Assembly: GCA_016284635.1 (NCBI GenBank)
Contig: JAEEPF010000006.1
Coordinates: forward strand, 1 to 46,629
Reading direction: 5' to 3'
DNA: 46,629 bases
From: Prevotella sp.
Lineage (GTDB): Bacteria > Bacteroidota > Bacteroidia > Bacteroidales > Bacteroidaceae
In this document: positions 5,121-13,759 of the stretch, piece by piece
Layout: the number at the start of each line of letters is the position of its first letter
Position numbering within the stretch: the first letter of the stretch is position 1
Program-made: the position numbers and the translations under genes
Notes under the pieces: model-generated
What the model saw: only the letters and a program-made list of their open reading frames with translations
The model's database searches: none
What the model was told of the DNA's origin: nothing

Positions 5121-7643
5121 ATGAAAAGTGATATGAATAAATTTGTTTTGACGATGTTGCTCTTGCTCAGCGCGGTGCTGTCGCATGCGCAGGGTATGAG
5201 TGACGCTCAAGTGATGAGGTACATCCAAAGGGAGGTGAAAGCCGGTACCTCACAATCGCAGATCGCGGTTAAACTGATGCAGCGCGGTGTTGACATGAAA
5301 CAGTTGCAGCGTGTGCGGCAGCAGGTAAATTCCGGGCAGCTTACCACGTCATCGACGTCAAGCACCAGTGGCGGTCCTGTTGACGGGAGCAGCCGTCTTC
5401 GTAAAAGCAACGGTTCTGTGATGGTTGATGCCCAGGGTAATCCGCTCTATTCTCCCACCAGCGCCTTTGCGATGGGTGCAGCTGGTGAAATCGAGAATAT
5501 CGCAGAGCGTCCCAATGTCTATATTCCTGACAGCATGAGTACGATGATCAACGGCAAGCATGTCTTCGGACGTGACATCTTCAATAAGCGTATGCTGACA
5601 TTCGAACCGACCATGAACATTGCGACTCCTTCCAACTATGTTGTCGGCCCTGGCGACCATGTAAACATTGACATCTATGGCGCCTCCCAAAAGTCTGAGT
5701 CGTTTGAGGTCTCGCCTGACGGGACTATCACGGTAAGCGGCTATGGCCCTATCCATATAGCAGGACTGACGGTGGCGAGCGCTAACGCCAAGATCAAAGA
5801 ACACCTCGGCCAGCGCTATAAGAGTTCGAATATCACGATGACTGTCGGTCAGACCCGTACCATCATGGTCAATGTGATGGGTGAGGTGACAGCCCCGGGC
5901 ACCTATACGCTCTCTGCCTTTTCCACCGTGTTCCATGCTATTTATATGGCAGGTGGCGTGACAGGCGTTGGTACGCTTCGTAACATCAAGGTTTACCGTG
6001 GCGGGCGCCAGTTGACGGTGGTTGACGTGTATGACTATATCCTTAATGGTAAGTTGACGGGTAATGTCCGTCTGGAAGACAATGACGTTATCGTGGTCGG
6101 AGCATACGACTGCCTCGTGGACATAACGGGACAGGTCAAGCGTCCGATGGCATACGAGATGCGTAAAGGAGAGAGCTTGGCCACGTTGTTGAAGTATGCA
6201 GGTGGTTTCTCAGCCAAGGCTTATAAGAAAGGCGTTCAGGTGAATCGCGTCTCGGGAGAGCACTATTCTGCCTTTAATGTTTCGGAGTTCGACCAGAGCA
6301 GTTTCAAGCTGATGGACGGTGACTCTGTGACTGTCGATTCCATTCTTGAGCGTTATGCGAACACGGTGCAGATCAAGGGTGCCGTCTTCCATCCGGGTAT
6401 GTATAACTGGGGAACGACGAACAATTCAGTACGTTCCCTGATTGAGAGTGCCGGTGGTCTGACGGAGGATGCATTCACCGTACATGCCGTGCTTCACCGT
6501 ATGAAACCCGACCGCATACGCAAGGTGCTTTCCGTGGATGTGGAGGGCATCATGGCTGGTACCGTGGCTGATATGCCGTTGGAGAATGAGGATATTCTTT
6601 TCATTCCATTCCGTAGTGAGACACTCAACGAGCGTATCATTACGATTTACGGTGAGGTTCAGATGCCTGGTGTCTATGAATATGCAGAAGACGAGACGGT
6701 TGAAGACTTCATTTTGCAGGCTGGTGGTTTGACGGATGCTGCCTCAACGGCCCGGGTTGATGTGTCAAGGCGCATTTCTGATCCCGGCGCCACACAGGCT
6801 TCCAATGAGATTGCCAATATGTATTCGTTTGTGGTGAAGAACGGGTTGGTAGTCGATGGTGACCGTAGTTTTACCTTGGAACCATACGACGAAGTCTATG
6901 TACGTCGCAGCCCAGCCTACCAGCCCCAGCGGAATGTGTTGATTGAGGGCGAGGTTTTGTTCCCTGGAAACTATGCTCTGACCACCAAGAACCAGCGTAT
7001 CTCTGACCTTGTGAAGGCTGCCGGAGGCGTGACAGATCAGGCATACGTTCGTGGTGCCCGTATCGAGCGTGTGATGACAGAAGACGAGAAGTTCCGTAAT
7101 CGTCAGGTGTTGGATCTGGTTCGTCAGAAAGGCCAGAACTCAGGACTGGATATGGTGATGCAGGACGAAGAGGCAGCCGATTACGATATCAACCAGGCAC
7201 GTGACAGTGTGGAGAATGATACAGTACGTTACTCTGTTGGTATTGAGCTGGATAAGGCATTGGCTAATCCTGGCTCCGACTATGATGTCACTCTGAAGGA
7301 AGGTGACCGTCTGATTGTGCCGGAATATAACGGAACGGTGAAGATCAATGGTAATGTGATGTATCCGAATACGGTGGCATACAGTGATGGCAAGAAATAC
7401 AAATGGTATGTGAATCAGGCCGGTGGCTTCGGAAGCCGTGCCAAGAAATCCCGTACCTTTGTGGTCTATCAGAACGGTACTGTGTCGAAGGCTAAGAAAG
7501 CCAGGATAGAGCCAGGCTGTGAAATCATCGTGCCTTCTAAGACGACTACTGCCACTGAGGTCATCGGACAAGTTGGAGCCGTCGGAACCTCCATGGCTAC
7601 GCTCTTGACCTTGTTGATTTCTGTCGTCAATTTAGTGAAATAA
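5121..7643 (+). CDS. Polysaccharide export protein with multiple SLBB domains (Wza-like)
   Basis: An 840-residue protein with a signal peptide (MNKFVLTMLLLLSAVLSHAQ; start at 5121, or at 5133 where the hydrophobic stretch begins). A serine-rich linker (about residues 75-95) follows. The Poly_export domain has the hallmark YVVGPGDHVNIDIYG and DGTITVSGYGPIHIAG-L. Several SLBB modules follow, recognisable by V-G-x-V-x-x-P-G-x-Y (GEVTAPGTYTL, GAVFHPGMYNW, GEVQMPGVYEY, GEVLFPGNYAL, GNVMYPNTVAY) and LI/AGG-x-T. A hydrophobic C-terminus (SMATLLTLLISVVNLVK) may anchor it. It would form the periplasmic and outer-membrane export conduit for the polymer. It is far longer than E. coli Wza (about 380 residues), as is usual in Bacteroidetes, and has no lipobox cysteine. 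It follows upxY by 6 nt. Confidence 0.87.
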   Translation: MKSDMNKFVLTMLLLLSAVLSHAQGMSDAQVMRYIQREVKAGTSQSQIAVKLMQRGVDMKQLQRVRQQVNSGQLTTSSTSSTSGGPVDGSSRLRKSNGSVMVDAQGNPLYSPTSAFAMGAAGEIENIAERPNVYIPDSMSTMINGKHVFGRDIFNKRMLTFEPTMNIATPSNYVVGPGDHVNIDIYGASQKSESFEVSPDGTITVSGYGPIHIAGLTVASANAKIKEHLGQRYKSSNITMTVGQTRTIMVNVMGEVTAPGTYTLSAFSTVFHAIYMAGGVTGVGTLRNIKVYRGGRQLTVVDVYDYILNGKLTGNVRLEDNDVIVVGAYDCLVDITGQVKRPMAYEMRKGESLATLLKYAGGFSAKAYKKGVQVNRVSGEHYSAFNVSEFDQSSFKLMDGDSVTVDSILERYANTVQIKGAVFHPGMYNWGTTNNSVRSLIESAGGLTEDAFTVHAVLHRMKPDRIRKVLSVDVEGIMAGTVADMPLENEDILFIPFRSETLNERIITIYGEVQMPGVYEYAEDETVEDFILQAGGLTDAASTARVDVSRRISDPGATQASNEIANMYSFVVKNGLVVDGDRSFTLEPYDEVYVRRSPAYQPQRNVLIEGEVLFPGNYALTTKNQRISDLVKAAGGVTDQAYVRGARIERVMTEDEKFRNRQVLDLVRQKGQNSGLDMVMQDEEAADYDINQARDSVENDTVRYSVGIELDKALANPGSDYDVTLKEGDRLIVPEYNGTVKINGNVMYPNTVAYSDGKKYKWYVNQAGGFGSRAKKSRTFVVYQNGTVSKAKKARIEPGCEIIVPSKTTTATEVIGQVGAVGTSMATLLTLLISVVNLVK

Positions 7644-7657
7644 CAATTGGATGAGAT

Positions 7658-8761
7658 ATGGAAACAGCGCAAGATAAGAAAAAGAAAGAACCCATTATTG
7701 ATTTTGCCCGGCTTTGGGCTGCTCTGGTACGGCGTAAGAAGACCTATTTCAAGGTGATTCCTACTGTCATCATGGCGGTATGGATCATCACGCTTGGTAT
7801 ACCAGATTATTACAAGTGTAAGATTCAGTTGGCTCCAGAGGATAACTCCGGAGGCAGTGCCAATACACTGGCCATGCTGGCAAGTTCCTTTGGTTTCAAT
7901 CTCGGAGGAAGCTCACAAGGTGGCGATGCCATCAAACCGATGTTCTTTCCTGACCTGATGAATAACATCGAGTTCAAGACAGGCTTGTTTAGCATCCAGG
8001 TGCAGCGTCCCGAGGACAAGGCCCCGATGACGTATTATGAATACTTAAGAGATGAGCAGAAGGAGCCTTGGTGGGTTTCTGCGAGAGAGGGTCTGATGAA
8101 GTTGCTTTCCAGTAAGAAAGAAGAGAAGAAGGGATACGAGGGCGTGAATCCGTTTGAATTGACGCCAGAGCAAACGGCTCTTGCTGGTCTGATCAATACG
8201 AAAATCATCTGTGATATCTCCAATAGTCTGAAAACGCAGGAGGTGCTGGTTTCTATCGAGGTGACCGACCAGGATCCGCATGTGGCAGCCATGCTGGTGG
8301 ACTCTGTGAAGGTGCATTTCCAGGAACTCGTCACGGAGTATAAGACCAAGAAGGCCAAGCGTGATCTGGAATTTACTGAGAAGCTCTATTGGGAAGCCAA
8401 GAAGGACTATGAACGCGCCAGGCGGCTGTATGCGGAGTTTATTGACAGTAACCAGGATCTGCTGTTAGAGAGTGTCCGTCAGAAGCAGACCGATCTGGAG
8501 AATGAGATGCAATTGCTTTATAACAACTATAATGCTGTCAGCACCCAGTTGTTGGCAGCCAAAGTACGGGTTCAGGAGGAGACACCCGCTTTCACGACCC
8601 TCGAGCCCGCGACGGTTCCTTTGTGGCCTGCTGGTCCTAACAGGAGCCGTCTGCTTGTGTTGTTCACTATCGTTGCGTTGTTCTTTACAACGATTTGGGT
8701 GTTGTTTGAAGAAGATGAAATCAGGCCTTTGTTGGGCTTAAAAGATAAGACAGAAGAGTAA
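7658..8761 (+). CDS. Wzz-like chain-length determinant protein
   Basis: A 367-residue inner-membrane protein with two membrane segments, about residues 32-50 (FKVIPTVIMAVWIITLGIP) and 331-350 (RLLVLFTIVALFFTTIWVLF). Between them is a long periplasmic part with coiled-coil character (KRDLEFTEKLYWEAKKDYE... and ENEMQLLYNNYNAVSTQL). A proline-rich stretch, TLEPATVPLWPAGPNRSR, precedes the second membrane segment, as in all Wzz/Wzc co-polymerases. The ATP-binding tyrosine-kinase domain of Wzc is absent and no separate kinase gene is in the operon. It probably sets chain length together with Wzy (18089-19333). The next gene follows by 1 nt. Confidence 0.85.
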   Translation: METAQDKKKKEPIIDFARLWAALVRRKKTYFKVIPTVIMAVWIITLGIPDYYKCKIQLAPEDNSGGSANTLAMLASSFGFNLGGSSQGGDAIKPMFFPDLMNNIEFKTGLFSIQVQRPEDKAPMTYYEYLRDEQKEPWWVSAREGLMKLLSSKKEEKKGYEGVNPFELTPEQTALAGLINTKIICDISNSLKTQEVLVSIEVTDQDPHVAAMLVDSVKVHFQELVTEYKTKKAKRDLEFTEKLYWEAKKDYERARRLYAEFIDSNQDLLLESVRQKQTDLENEMQLLYNNYNAVSTQLLAAKVRVQEETPAFTTLEPATVPLWPAGPNRSRLLVLFTIVALFFTTIWVLFEEDEIRPLLGLKDKTEE

Positions 8762-8762
8762 A

Positions 8763-9785
8763 ATGTTGAATGGTAAGACCGTTTTGATTACCGGTGGAAC
8801 AGGTTCCTTTGGTAATAAGTTCGTGGAGACGATTCTTCGCGACTATCCCGATGTAAAGAAGATTGTTATCTACTCCCGTGGTGAGTTGAAGCAATACAAT
8901 ATGAAGCAGAAGTATCCTCAGGACAAGTTCCCGATGTTGCGATATCTGATAGGAGACGTCAGGGACCGAGAGCGTCTGATGATGGCTTGTGAGGGTGTGG
9001 ATGTCATTATACATGCTGCAGCCATCAAACAGGTGGATACGGCAGAATATAATCCCCGTGAGTGTATCAAGACCAATGTCAATGGTGCCGTTAACGTAAT
9101 AGATGCTGCCATCGCCTGTGATGTGAAGGATGTGGTGGCATTGTCTACCGATAAGGCTTGTGCACCTATCAACCTATACGGTGCGACGAAGCTCACCTCC
9201 GACAAATTGTTTATCGCAGCCAATAATATCAAGGGTGGACGTGACTTGCGTTTCTCTGTGGTCAGGTATGGTAATGTGATGGGATCCCGTGGGTCGGTGA
9301 TTCCCTATTTCATCAAACTGAGGGATGAGGGCGCCAAAGAACTTCCGATTACGGATAAGCGGATGACGCGTTTCAATATCTCCCTTCAGGAAGGTGTCGA
9401 CTTGGTGATGTGGACCCTCGGGCATCATTTGGGTGGAGAGTTGTTCATCCCGAAGATTCCTTCATATAAGATTACTGATGTGGCTACTGCCATTGCACCA
9501 AACCTGAAACAGGTGGAGGTGGGTATCCGTCCAGGTGAGAAGCTCCATGAGGAGATGATTACCGCCACAGATTCGTTGAGTACCATTGATGTCGGGAAAT
9601 ATTATGCCATACTTCCGTCGATTGTCTTTGATGACCGGACACATGAGGACTATCTGAAACACCATCATGCAAAATTCGTCCCTCAGGGCTTCTATTATGC
9701 CTCTAATAACAATGAACAGTGGGATACTGTGGAAACATTGCGTGAAAAGTTCACACAGGTGATTCCTGGATTTGAGGTGAAATGA
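8763..9785 (+). CDS. pseB: UDP-GlcNAc 4,6-dehydratase (inverting), PseB type
   Basis: A 340-residue soluble short-chain dehydrogenase-like enzyme. Visible motifs are the NAD(P) loop TGGTGSFGNKF (residues 10-20), GDVRD, HAAAIKQVDTAEYNPRECIKTNV, LSTDKA and the active-site NLYGATK, with the Tyr-x-x-x-Lys kept. This pattern, with YGATKLTSDKLF and RYGNVMGSRGSVIP, is that of PseB rather than FnlA/CapE, which have NAMGISK. Family knowledge: it converts UDP-GlcNAc to the 4-keto-6-deoxy-L-arabino-hexulose, the first step to pseudaminic acid and related sugars. No PseC, PseH, PseG or PseI gene is in the operon, so the product here must be used differently or those genes lie elsewhere. The next gene overlaps by ATGA. 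Confidence 0.85.
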   Translation: MLNGKTVLITGGTGSFGNKFVETILRDYPDVKKIVIYSRGELKQYNMKQKYPQDKFPMLRYLIGDVRDRERLMMACEGVDVIIHAAAIKQVDTAEYNPRECIKTNVNGAVNVIDAAIACDVKDVVALSTDKACAPINLYGATKLTSDKLFIAANNIKGGRDLRFSVVRYGNVMGSRGSVIPYFIKLRDEGAKELPITDKRMTRFNISLQEGVDLVMWTLGHHLGGELFIPKIPSYKITDVATAIAPNLKQVEVGIRPGEKLHEEMITATDSLSTIDVGKYYAILPSIVFDDRTHEDYLKHHHAKFVPQGFYYASNNNEQWDTVETLREKFTQVIPGFEVK

Positions 9786-11272
9786 AGAAATTGTTCTATT
9801 GTGTCAGTTCTTTGCATAGCCCTCATGCAGGGGTTATGCTGAACAAGATGCTGTCTGACAGGAAAAAGGGCGTGGAGGTTGTCATGGCCTATTGTGACCG
9901 GGCCTTGCCTTCCTGTTTTACCAATGTTCATGGAAATACGGGCATCTGTAAGGTGTGCAGGCATATGCACCGGCAGATTATCCATAACTATATGCCTGAT
10001 ATTCAGGTGATACCCATTTCCGCCAAACAGTTCTCCCCCAGTAAGACGGATTTTACCTATGATGACATCTTTGATTTGAAGAAAATAACCTATAGGGATG
10101 TTAACATAGGACTGTCTCTGCTCTCTTATTATACGACGATTACCAGGAAGCCTTCTGGTAAAGTCACGCCAAAGCATCGTGCTTATTTTGATCAGATATT
10201 GTCGGCTCTCTGCTCTTTTGTCGACTATGCCTATCAATTAGTGGATGAGGTTCGTCCTGATGCCATCTCGATCTATAACGGCAGACTTTATGAGAACCGT
10301 CTCTTTTATGAGATCGCCAAGGCAAAGGGCATTCATTTTGAATCGTTGGAAGTGTGTTGGCGCATCAACGAGCCTGCCTATCGGGTGGAGTTTGAGGGTG
10401 ATTTGCCACTCGACATCCATCAGTTGACGCGTATGTGTCATGACATTTGGGATCATTCCAAGCGGTCGGAAGAGGAAAAGATAAAAATCGGGTCTTCGTT
10501 CTTCATTAATCGTAGGACGGGAAAACCAACCAATGACTTTATCTATATCGGCCAGCAGGTTAAGGATAAACTTCCGGAAGAATTCAATGAGCATGAGCGC
10601 AACATCGTCATCTATAACTCATCAGAAGATGAAATCGTGTCTTTAGGAGGTGACTGGGACGAAGGAAATCTGTTCGAGACACAGTATGAGGCGATCCGAT
10701 TTGTGGTGGATCATCTGCCGGAGAATGCCCATGTGTATCTGAGGATTCACCCGAACCTGAAAGGCTTGCAGGCATCCTACCATACTGACTTGTATAAATT
10801 GCAGAACAGCCGTCTGACTGTCATCCCTCCGGAGAGCCCTATCAGTTCATACGCGTTGATGGACATGGCGGATAAAGTCCTTGTGATGGGTTCTACCATG
10901 GGTGCAGAGAGTTGTTTCTGGGGGAAACCGGTCATCAATCTGCATAAATCGGAGTACTATTATCTGAATGTAGGCTATAATCCGCAGACAAGAGAAGAAC
11001 TGGTGCAGATGTTAGGTGAAGACCTGTCTCCGAAGCCAAAGGATGGAGCCCTGAAATACGGGTACTATTATATGGCCACTGACGAGCGTATACAATCGGA
11101 TGATGCGGTTCCGTTCAACTGGTTTACCGTGTCTTTCCTCGGCAAGAAGATCCCCGGCTGTATTGAGTATCTGAAATTGTTTGGGTCCAGTGCCTTGTTC
11201 AAGGCCGTCTATCCGAGGTTTGCAGACCATTGTACCCGGTTCTTTAAAAACACCGTTTCTTTCCCAGGATAA
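9782..11272 (+). CDS. Putative GT-B-fold capsule biosynthesis protein with N-terminal Cys cluster
   Basis: A 496-residue protein, probably cytoplasmic. The C-terminal third has the layout of capsule/KpsS-like or glycerophosphotransferase-like GT-B enzymes: VYLRIHPNLKG, then IPPESPISSYALMDMADKVLVMGSTMGAESCFWGKPVINL (given by its parts: SSYALMDMAD, GSTMGAES, WGKPVINL), where the G-S-T-x-x-x-E and GKPV pieces usually contact the nucleotide donor. Near the N-terminus Cys38, Cys45, Cys56 and Cys59 sit in a C-x6-C-x10-C-x2-C arrangement around an NVHGNTG stretch, which suggests a metal site or a structural disulfide-like cluster. Donor and acceptor are unknown. Its overlap with pseB (ATGA) and direct abutment to wzx argue for a transferase or a modifying role in the repeat unit. 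Confidence 0.6.
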   Translation: MKKLFYCVSSLHSPHAGVMLNKMLSDRKKGVEVVMAYCDRALPSCFTNVHGNTGICKVCRHMHRQIIHNYMPDIQVIPISAKQFSPSKTDFTYDDIFDLKKITYRDVNIGLSLLSYYTTITRKPSGKVTPKHRAYFDQILSALCSFVDYAYQLVDEVRPDAISIYNGRLYENRLFYEIAKAKGIHFESLEVCWRINEPAYRVEFEGDLPLDIHQLTRMCHDIWDHSKRSEEEKIKIGSSFFINRRTGKPTNDFIYIGQQVKDKLPEEFNEHERNIVIYNSSEDEIVSLGGDWDEGNLFETQYEAIRFVVDHLPENAHVYLRIHPNLKGLQASYHTDLYKLQNSRLTVIPPESPISSYALMDMADKVLVMGSTMGAESCFWGKPVINLHKSEYYYLNVGYNPQTREELVQMLGEDLSPKPKDGALKYGYYYMATDERIQSDDAVPFNWFTVSFLGKKIPGCIEYLKLFGSSALFKAVYPRFADHCTRFFKNTVSFPG

Positions 11273-12787
11273 ATGAGTACAATCAATAAGATCGCAGACG
11301 GTGTCATCTGGACCATCGCCAGTAAGTTCCTGAGCGCAGCCTATGCTTTTGTGGCTGTTCCTATCCTGATAGGGCTTTACGGCAAGGCGGACTATGGACT
11401 GATAGGGTTGGCGTTGTCCATCAATGTCTATATGACACTGTTAGACCTTGGATTCTCAAACACTAACCTCAGGTATTTCTCCAATTTCCTGGCCCAAAAT
11501 GATATAGAGAATGTCCGCAGACTATTTGGTACGAGTATCTGCTTTTACGGCTCAATTGGTATCATCAATGCGCTGATCATTTTCGTCTTGTCTTTCTTCG
11601 TGGGAGATATCTTCCAGGTGACTCCAGAACAGGTAGTGATACTGCGGAGTCTGTTGTATATCATCGCCCTGAATGCCATATTCAATTGGTATACGAGTTG
11701 CTTCGGACAACTGATCCAGGGTGCGGAGTATGTGGATTTCTTCAGTAAGATCAGTTTCATTGGCAATCTGCTGAATGTGGTGGTGCTTGTGCTGACGCTG
11801 GTCTTTAAGTTCTCGATTGTTGAGTACTATGCGGGGTTGGTCTTCCTCGGACTGATTTACAGAACGATACTCTCCATCCGGAAAATCAAGGCCATTATTC
11901 CCGACATCTCCTTCCGTCCCCATTTTGATAAGAATCTGTTCAAGGAGACCCTGCCTTACAGCATGAACATCTTCTCAGTCTCACTGCTGACCTGGGGTGC
12001 CTTGCAGTTGCAGCCGATCCTCTTGGGAATACGATGTAACTCGAGCGAGGTGACAGACTATAACATCATCTTCTCCATCTATTCCTTCCTTGGTTTCATC
12101 GGTGGTTCCTTCAATTCTGCTATATTCCCTTCTGTGACAAAGGCGGTGACCTTACACAATAGGGAGGTGATAGAGCGTGTTGCCTATCAGGGAACGAAGT
12201 ATCTGGTCATTGTCATCAGTTTCGTTGCCTTTGGATATATCAGCGTATCTCCGGATGTGATGCATATGTATCTGGGTGATTCCTTTATGTATCTTGTGCC
12301 CTGGATGGACATCTATTTCATCAATCTCTTGGGAAGCCATAATGCCGGTATGTCGGCCATTATCTATGCAGGAACGGATATACGCCTCATTACACGTTAT
12401 TCTGCATTCTCATACATCACGATGGTTATTGTGTTCTGGTTCCTGATACCTTACTATGGCGCCAGAAGCATCGCTATTTCGGGAACACTCTGCAATATCA
12501 TGCAGATGTCATTCTACTATTTCTATTATTGGCCCAAAAAGCTCCAGATTAATTCACGATACATTTTCTTCCATGACTTGCTACCATTCATGATGATGGG
12601 CATCTTGGTGACATTCGGTCTCAGAATGTTTACAGTCAGCGACTCTCATCTTATTCAGTTCCTAGTAAAAGGCGCGATGTTTGTGCTGATTTTCTCGTCG
12701 ATAGTCTATATGATGATAGAAAGGAAAGACAGGGAGTTCTTTGGATGGTTTGTCAAGGTGAAGTTACTGAGAAGACCCGAAGCATGA
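11273..12787 (+). CDS. wzx: Wzx-type polysaccharide flippase (MATE/MOP superfamily)
   Basis: A 504-residue integral membrane protein with about 12-14 hydrophobic segments: FLSAAYAFVAVPILIGLYG at the start, IGIINALIIFVLSFFVG, YIIALNAIFNWYTSCF, LLNVVVLVLTLVF, and late segments MVIVFWFLIPYYGA and FVLIFSSIVYMMI. The ADYGLIGLALSINVYMTLLDLG stretch after the first helix is typical of this family. It flips the lipid-linked repeat unit to the periplasmic face for Wzy. It starts directly after the stop of the previous gene and its stop overlaps the next ATG (ATGA). Sequence alone does not reveal its substrate. Confidence 0.88.
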   Translation: MSTINKIADGVIWTIASKFLSAAYAFVAVPILIGLYGKADYGLIGLALSINVYMTLLDLGFSNTNLRYFSNFLAQNDIENVRRLFGTSICFYGSIGIINALIIFVLSFFVGDIFQVTPEQVVILRSLLYIIALNAIFNWYTSCFGQLIQGAEYVDFFSKISFIGNLLNVVVLVLTLVFKFSIVEYYAGLVFLGLIYRTILSIRKIKAIIPDISFRPHFDKNLFKETLPYSMNIFSVSLLTWGALQLQPILLGIRCNSSEVTDYNIIFSIYSFLGFIGGSFNSAIFPSVTKAVTLHNREVIERVAYQGTKYLVIVISFVAFGYISVSPDVMHMYLGDSFMYLVPWMDIYFINLLGSHNAGMSAIIYAGTDIRLITRYSAFSYITMVIVFWFLIPYYGARSIAISGTLCNIMQMSFYYFYYWPKKLQINSRYIFFHDLLPFMMMGILVTFGLRMFTVSDSHLIQFLVKGAMFVLIFSSIVYMMIERKDREFFGWFVKVKLLRRPEA

Positions 12788-13731
12788 AGAAACCGGTTGT
12801 CTTAGTCCTCATGTCCACTTACAATGGGGAGCGCTTCTTGAAGGAGCAGATCGATAGCATTCTTTCCCAGGAGGGTGTGGATGTCCGTCTGTTGGTGCGT
12901 GACGATGGCTCTAAGGACCATACGTGCTCCATTCTTTCAGACTATGCTTCCTTACATCCGAATATAGAATGGAAAACCTGTGAGAATGTGGGCTTTGTCA
13001 AGAGCTTCTCTGCGTTGGTAAGAATGGCGCTGGCGTCAGAGAATTCCGCAGATTTCTATGCCTTTGCGGATCAAGATGATATATGGATGCCAAAGAAGCT
13101 CAGCACGGCGTGCTCGGTCTTGTCGTCAAAAGACGCGTCCAAGCCCCATCTCTTTACCTCCAACTCCATGCAGATTGATGCGGAGGGGAAAGAACTGGAG
13201 TTGTTTCACAAAGGACCGGAACCAAAGTTCAGGAAAGGGAATGTACTTGTCTTTGGCACAGAGCAAGGCTGTAGTATGGTATTCAACAGAAAAGCAATGG
13301 AACTTTATGCCGAATGTGAGCCACAGTTGACATGGCATGATCGATGGCTGTATCATATCTGTTACTTCCTTGGAAGTGTAACCTATGATCATCAGCCGTT
13401 GTTCTATTACCGCAGGCATGAGAATAACGCCCTGGCGAACCACCATGCTGGCAGCTTGGAAGGAGAACCAAGTAAGGTCGTCAGGGTTTACCGAATTCTG
13501 TTTGTGGAGCCACCGGTGACTAATCATGTTGAAATGGCCAAGGAATTCTATGACCACTTCGCTCCAAGGCTTAATACGGCAGACCGTAAGCTGTTCAGAC
13601 GTTTTATCGTATGTAGGAAAAGTATTGTCTCAAAGATATATATGTTGTTTTCGCGTCATTTCATTTATCCTTATTATGATGTGAATGAAGGTCGGCTGCT
13701 GAAATGGCTCATCATGGCGGGAAGGATATAG
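12784..13731 (+). CDS. Glycosyltransferase family 2
   Basis: A 315-residue GT-A enzyme. It starts with VLVLMSTYNGERFLKEQIDSIL and has the family's RDDGSKDHT donor-binding stretch and FADQDDIWMP, where the Asp residues bind the metal and nucleotide. Then come TEQGCSMVFNRKA and HDRWLYHICY, the catalytic-side motifs of the rhamnosyltransferase-like branch. The start at 12784 is favoured because it overlaps the wzx stop (ATGA) and begins right at the conserved fold; a longer frame to 12745 exists. It is a close paralogue of the C-terminal half of the next gene and a more distant one of 19330-20229. Compared with that fusion it lacks the insertion seen there, which makes it a useful control. Confidence 0.88.
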   Translation: MKKPVVLVLMSTYNGERFLKEQIDSILSQEGVDVRLLVRDDGSKDHTCSILSDYASLHPNIEWKTCENVGFVKSFSALVRMALASENSADFYAFADQDDIWMPKKLSTACSVLSSKDASKPHLFTSNSMQIDAEGKELELFHKGPEPKFRKGNVLVFGTEQGCSMVFNRKAMELYAECEPQLTWHDRWLYHICYFLGSVTYDHQPLFYYRRHENNALANHHAGSLEGEPSKVVRVYRILFVEPPVTNHVEMAKEFYDHFAPRLNTADRKLFRRFIVCRKSIVSKIYMLFSRHFIYPYYDVNEGRLLKWLIMAGRI

Positions 13732-13759
13732 AGGAGAGAAGGAGTAAGGAGAGAAGAAA
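13731..13759. repeat. GGAGAGAAGGAGTAAGGAGAGAAG purine tract between two glycosyltransferase genes
   Basis: A degenerate tandem of GGAGAGAA/GGAGTAA units fills the gap directly after the stop at 13731 and provides the ribosome-binding stretch for the GTG start at 13760. It resembles the GGAGTCA tandems at 18047 and 19236. Confidence 0.5.
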
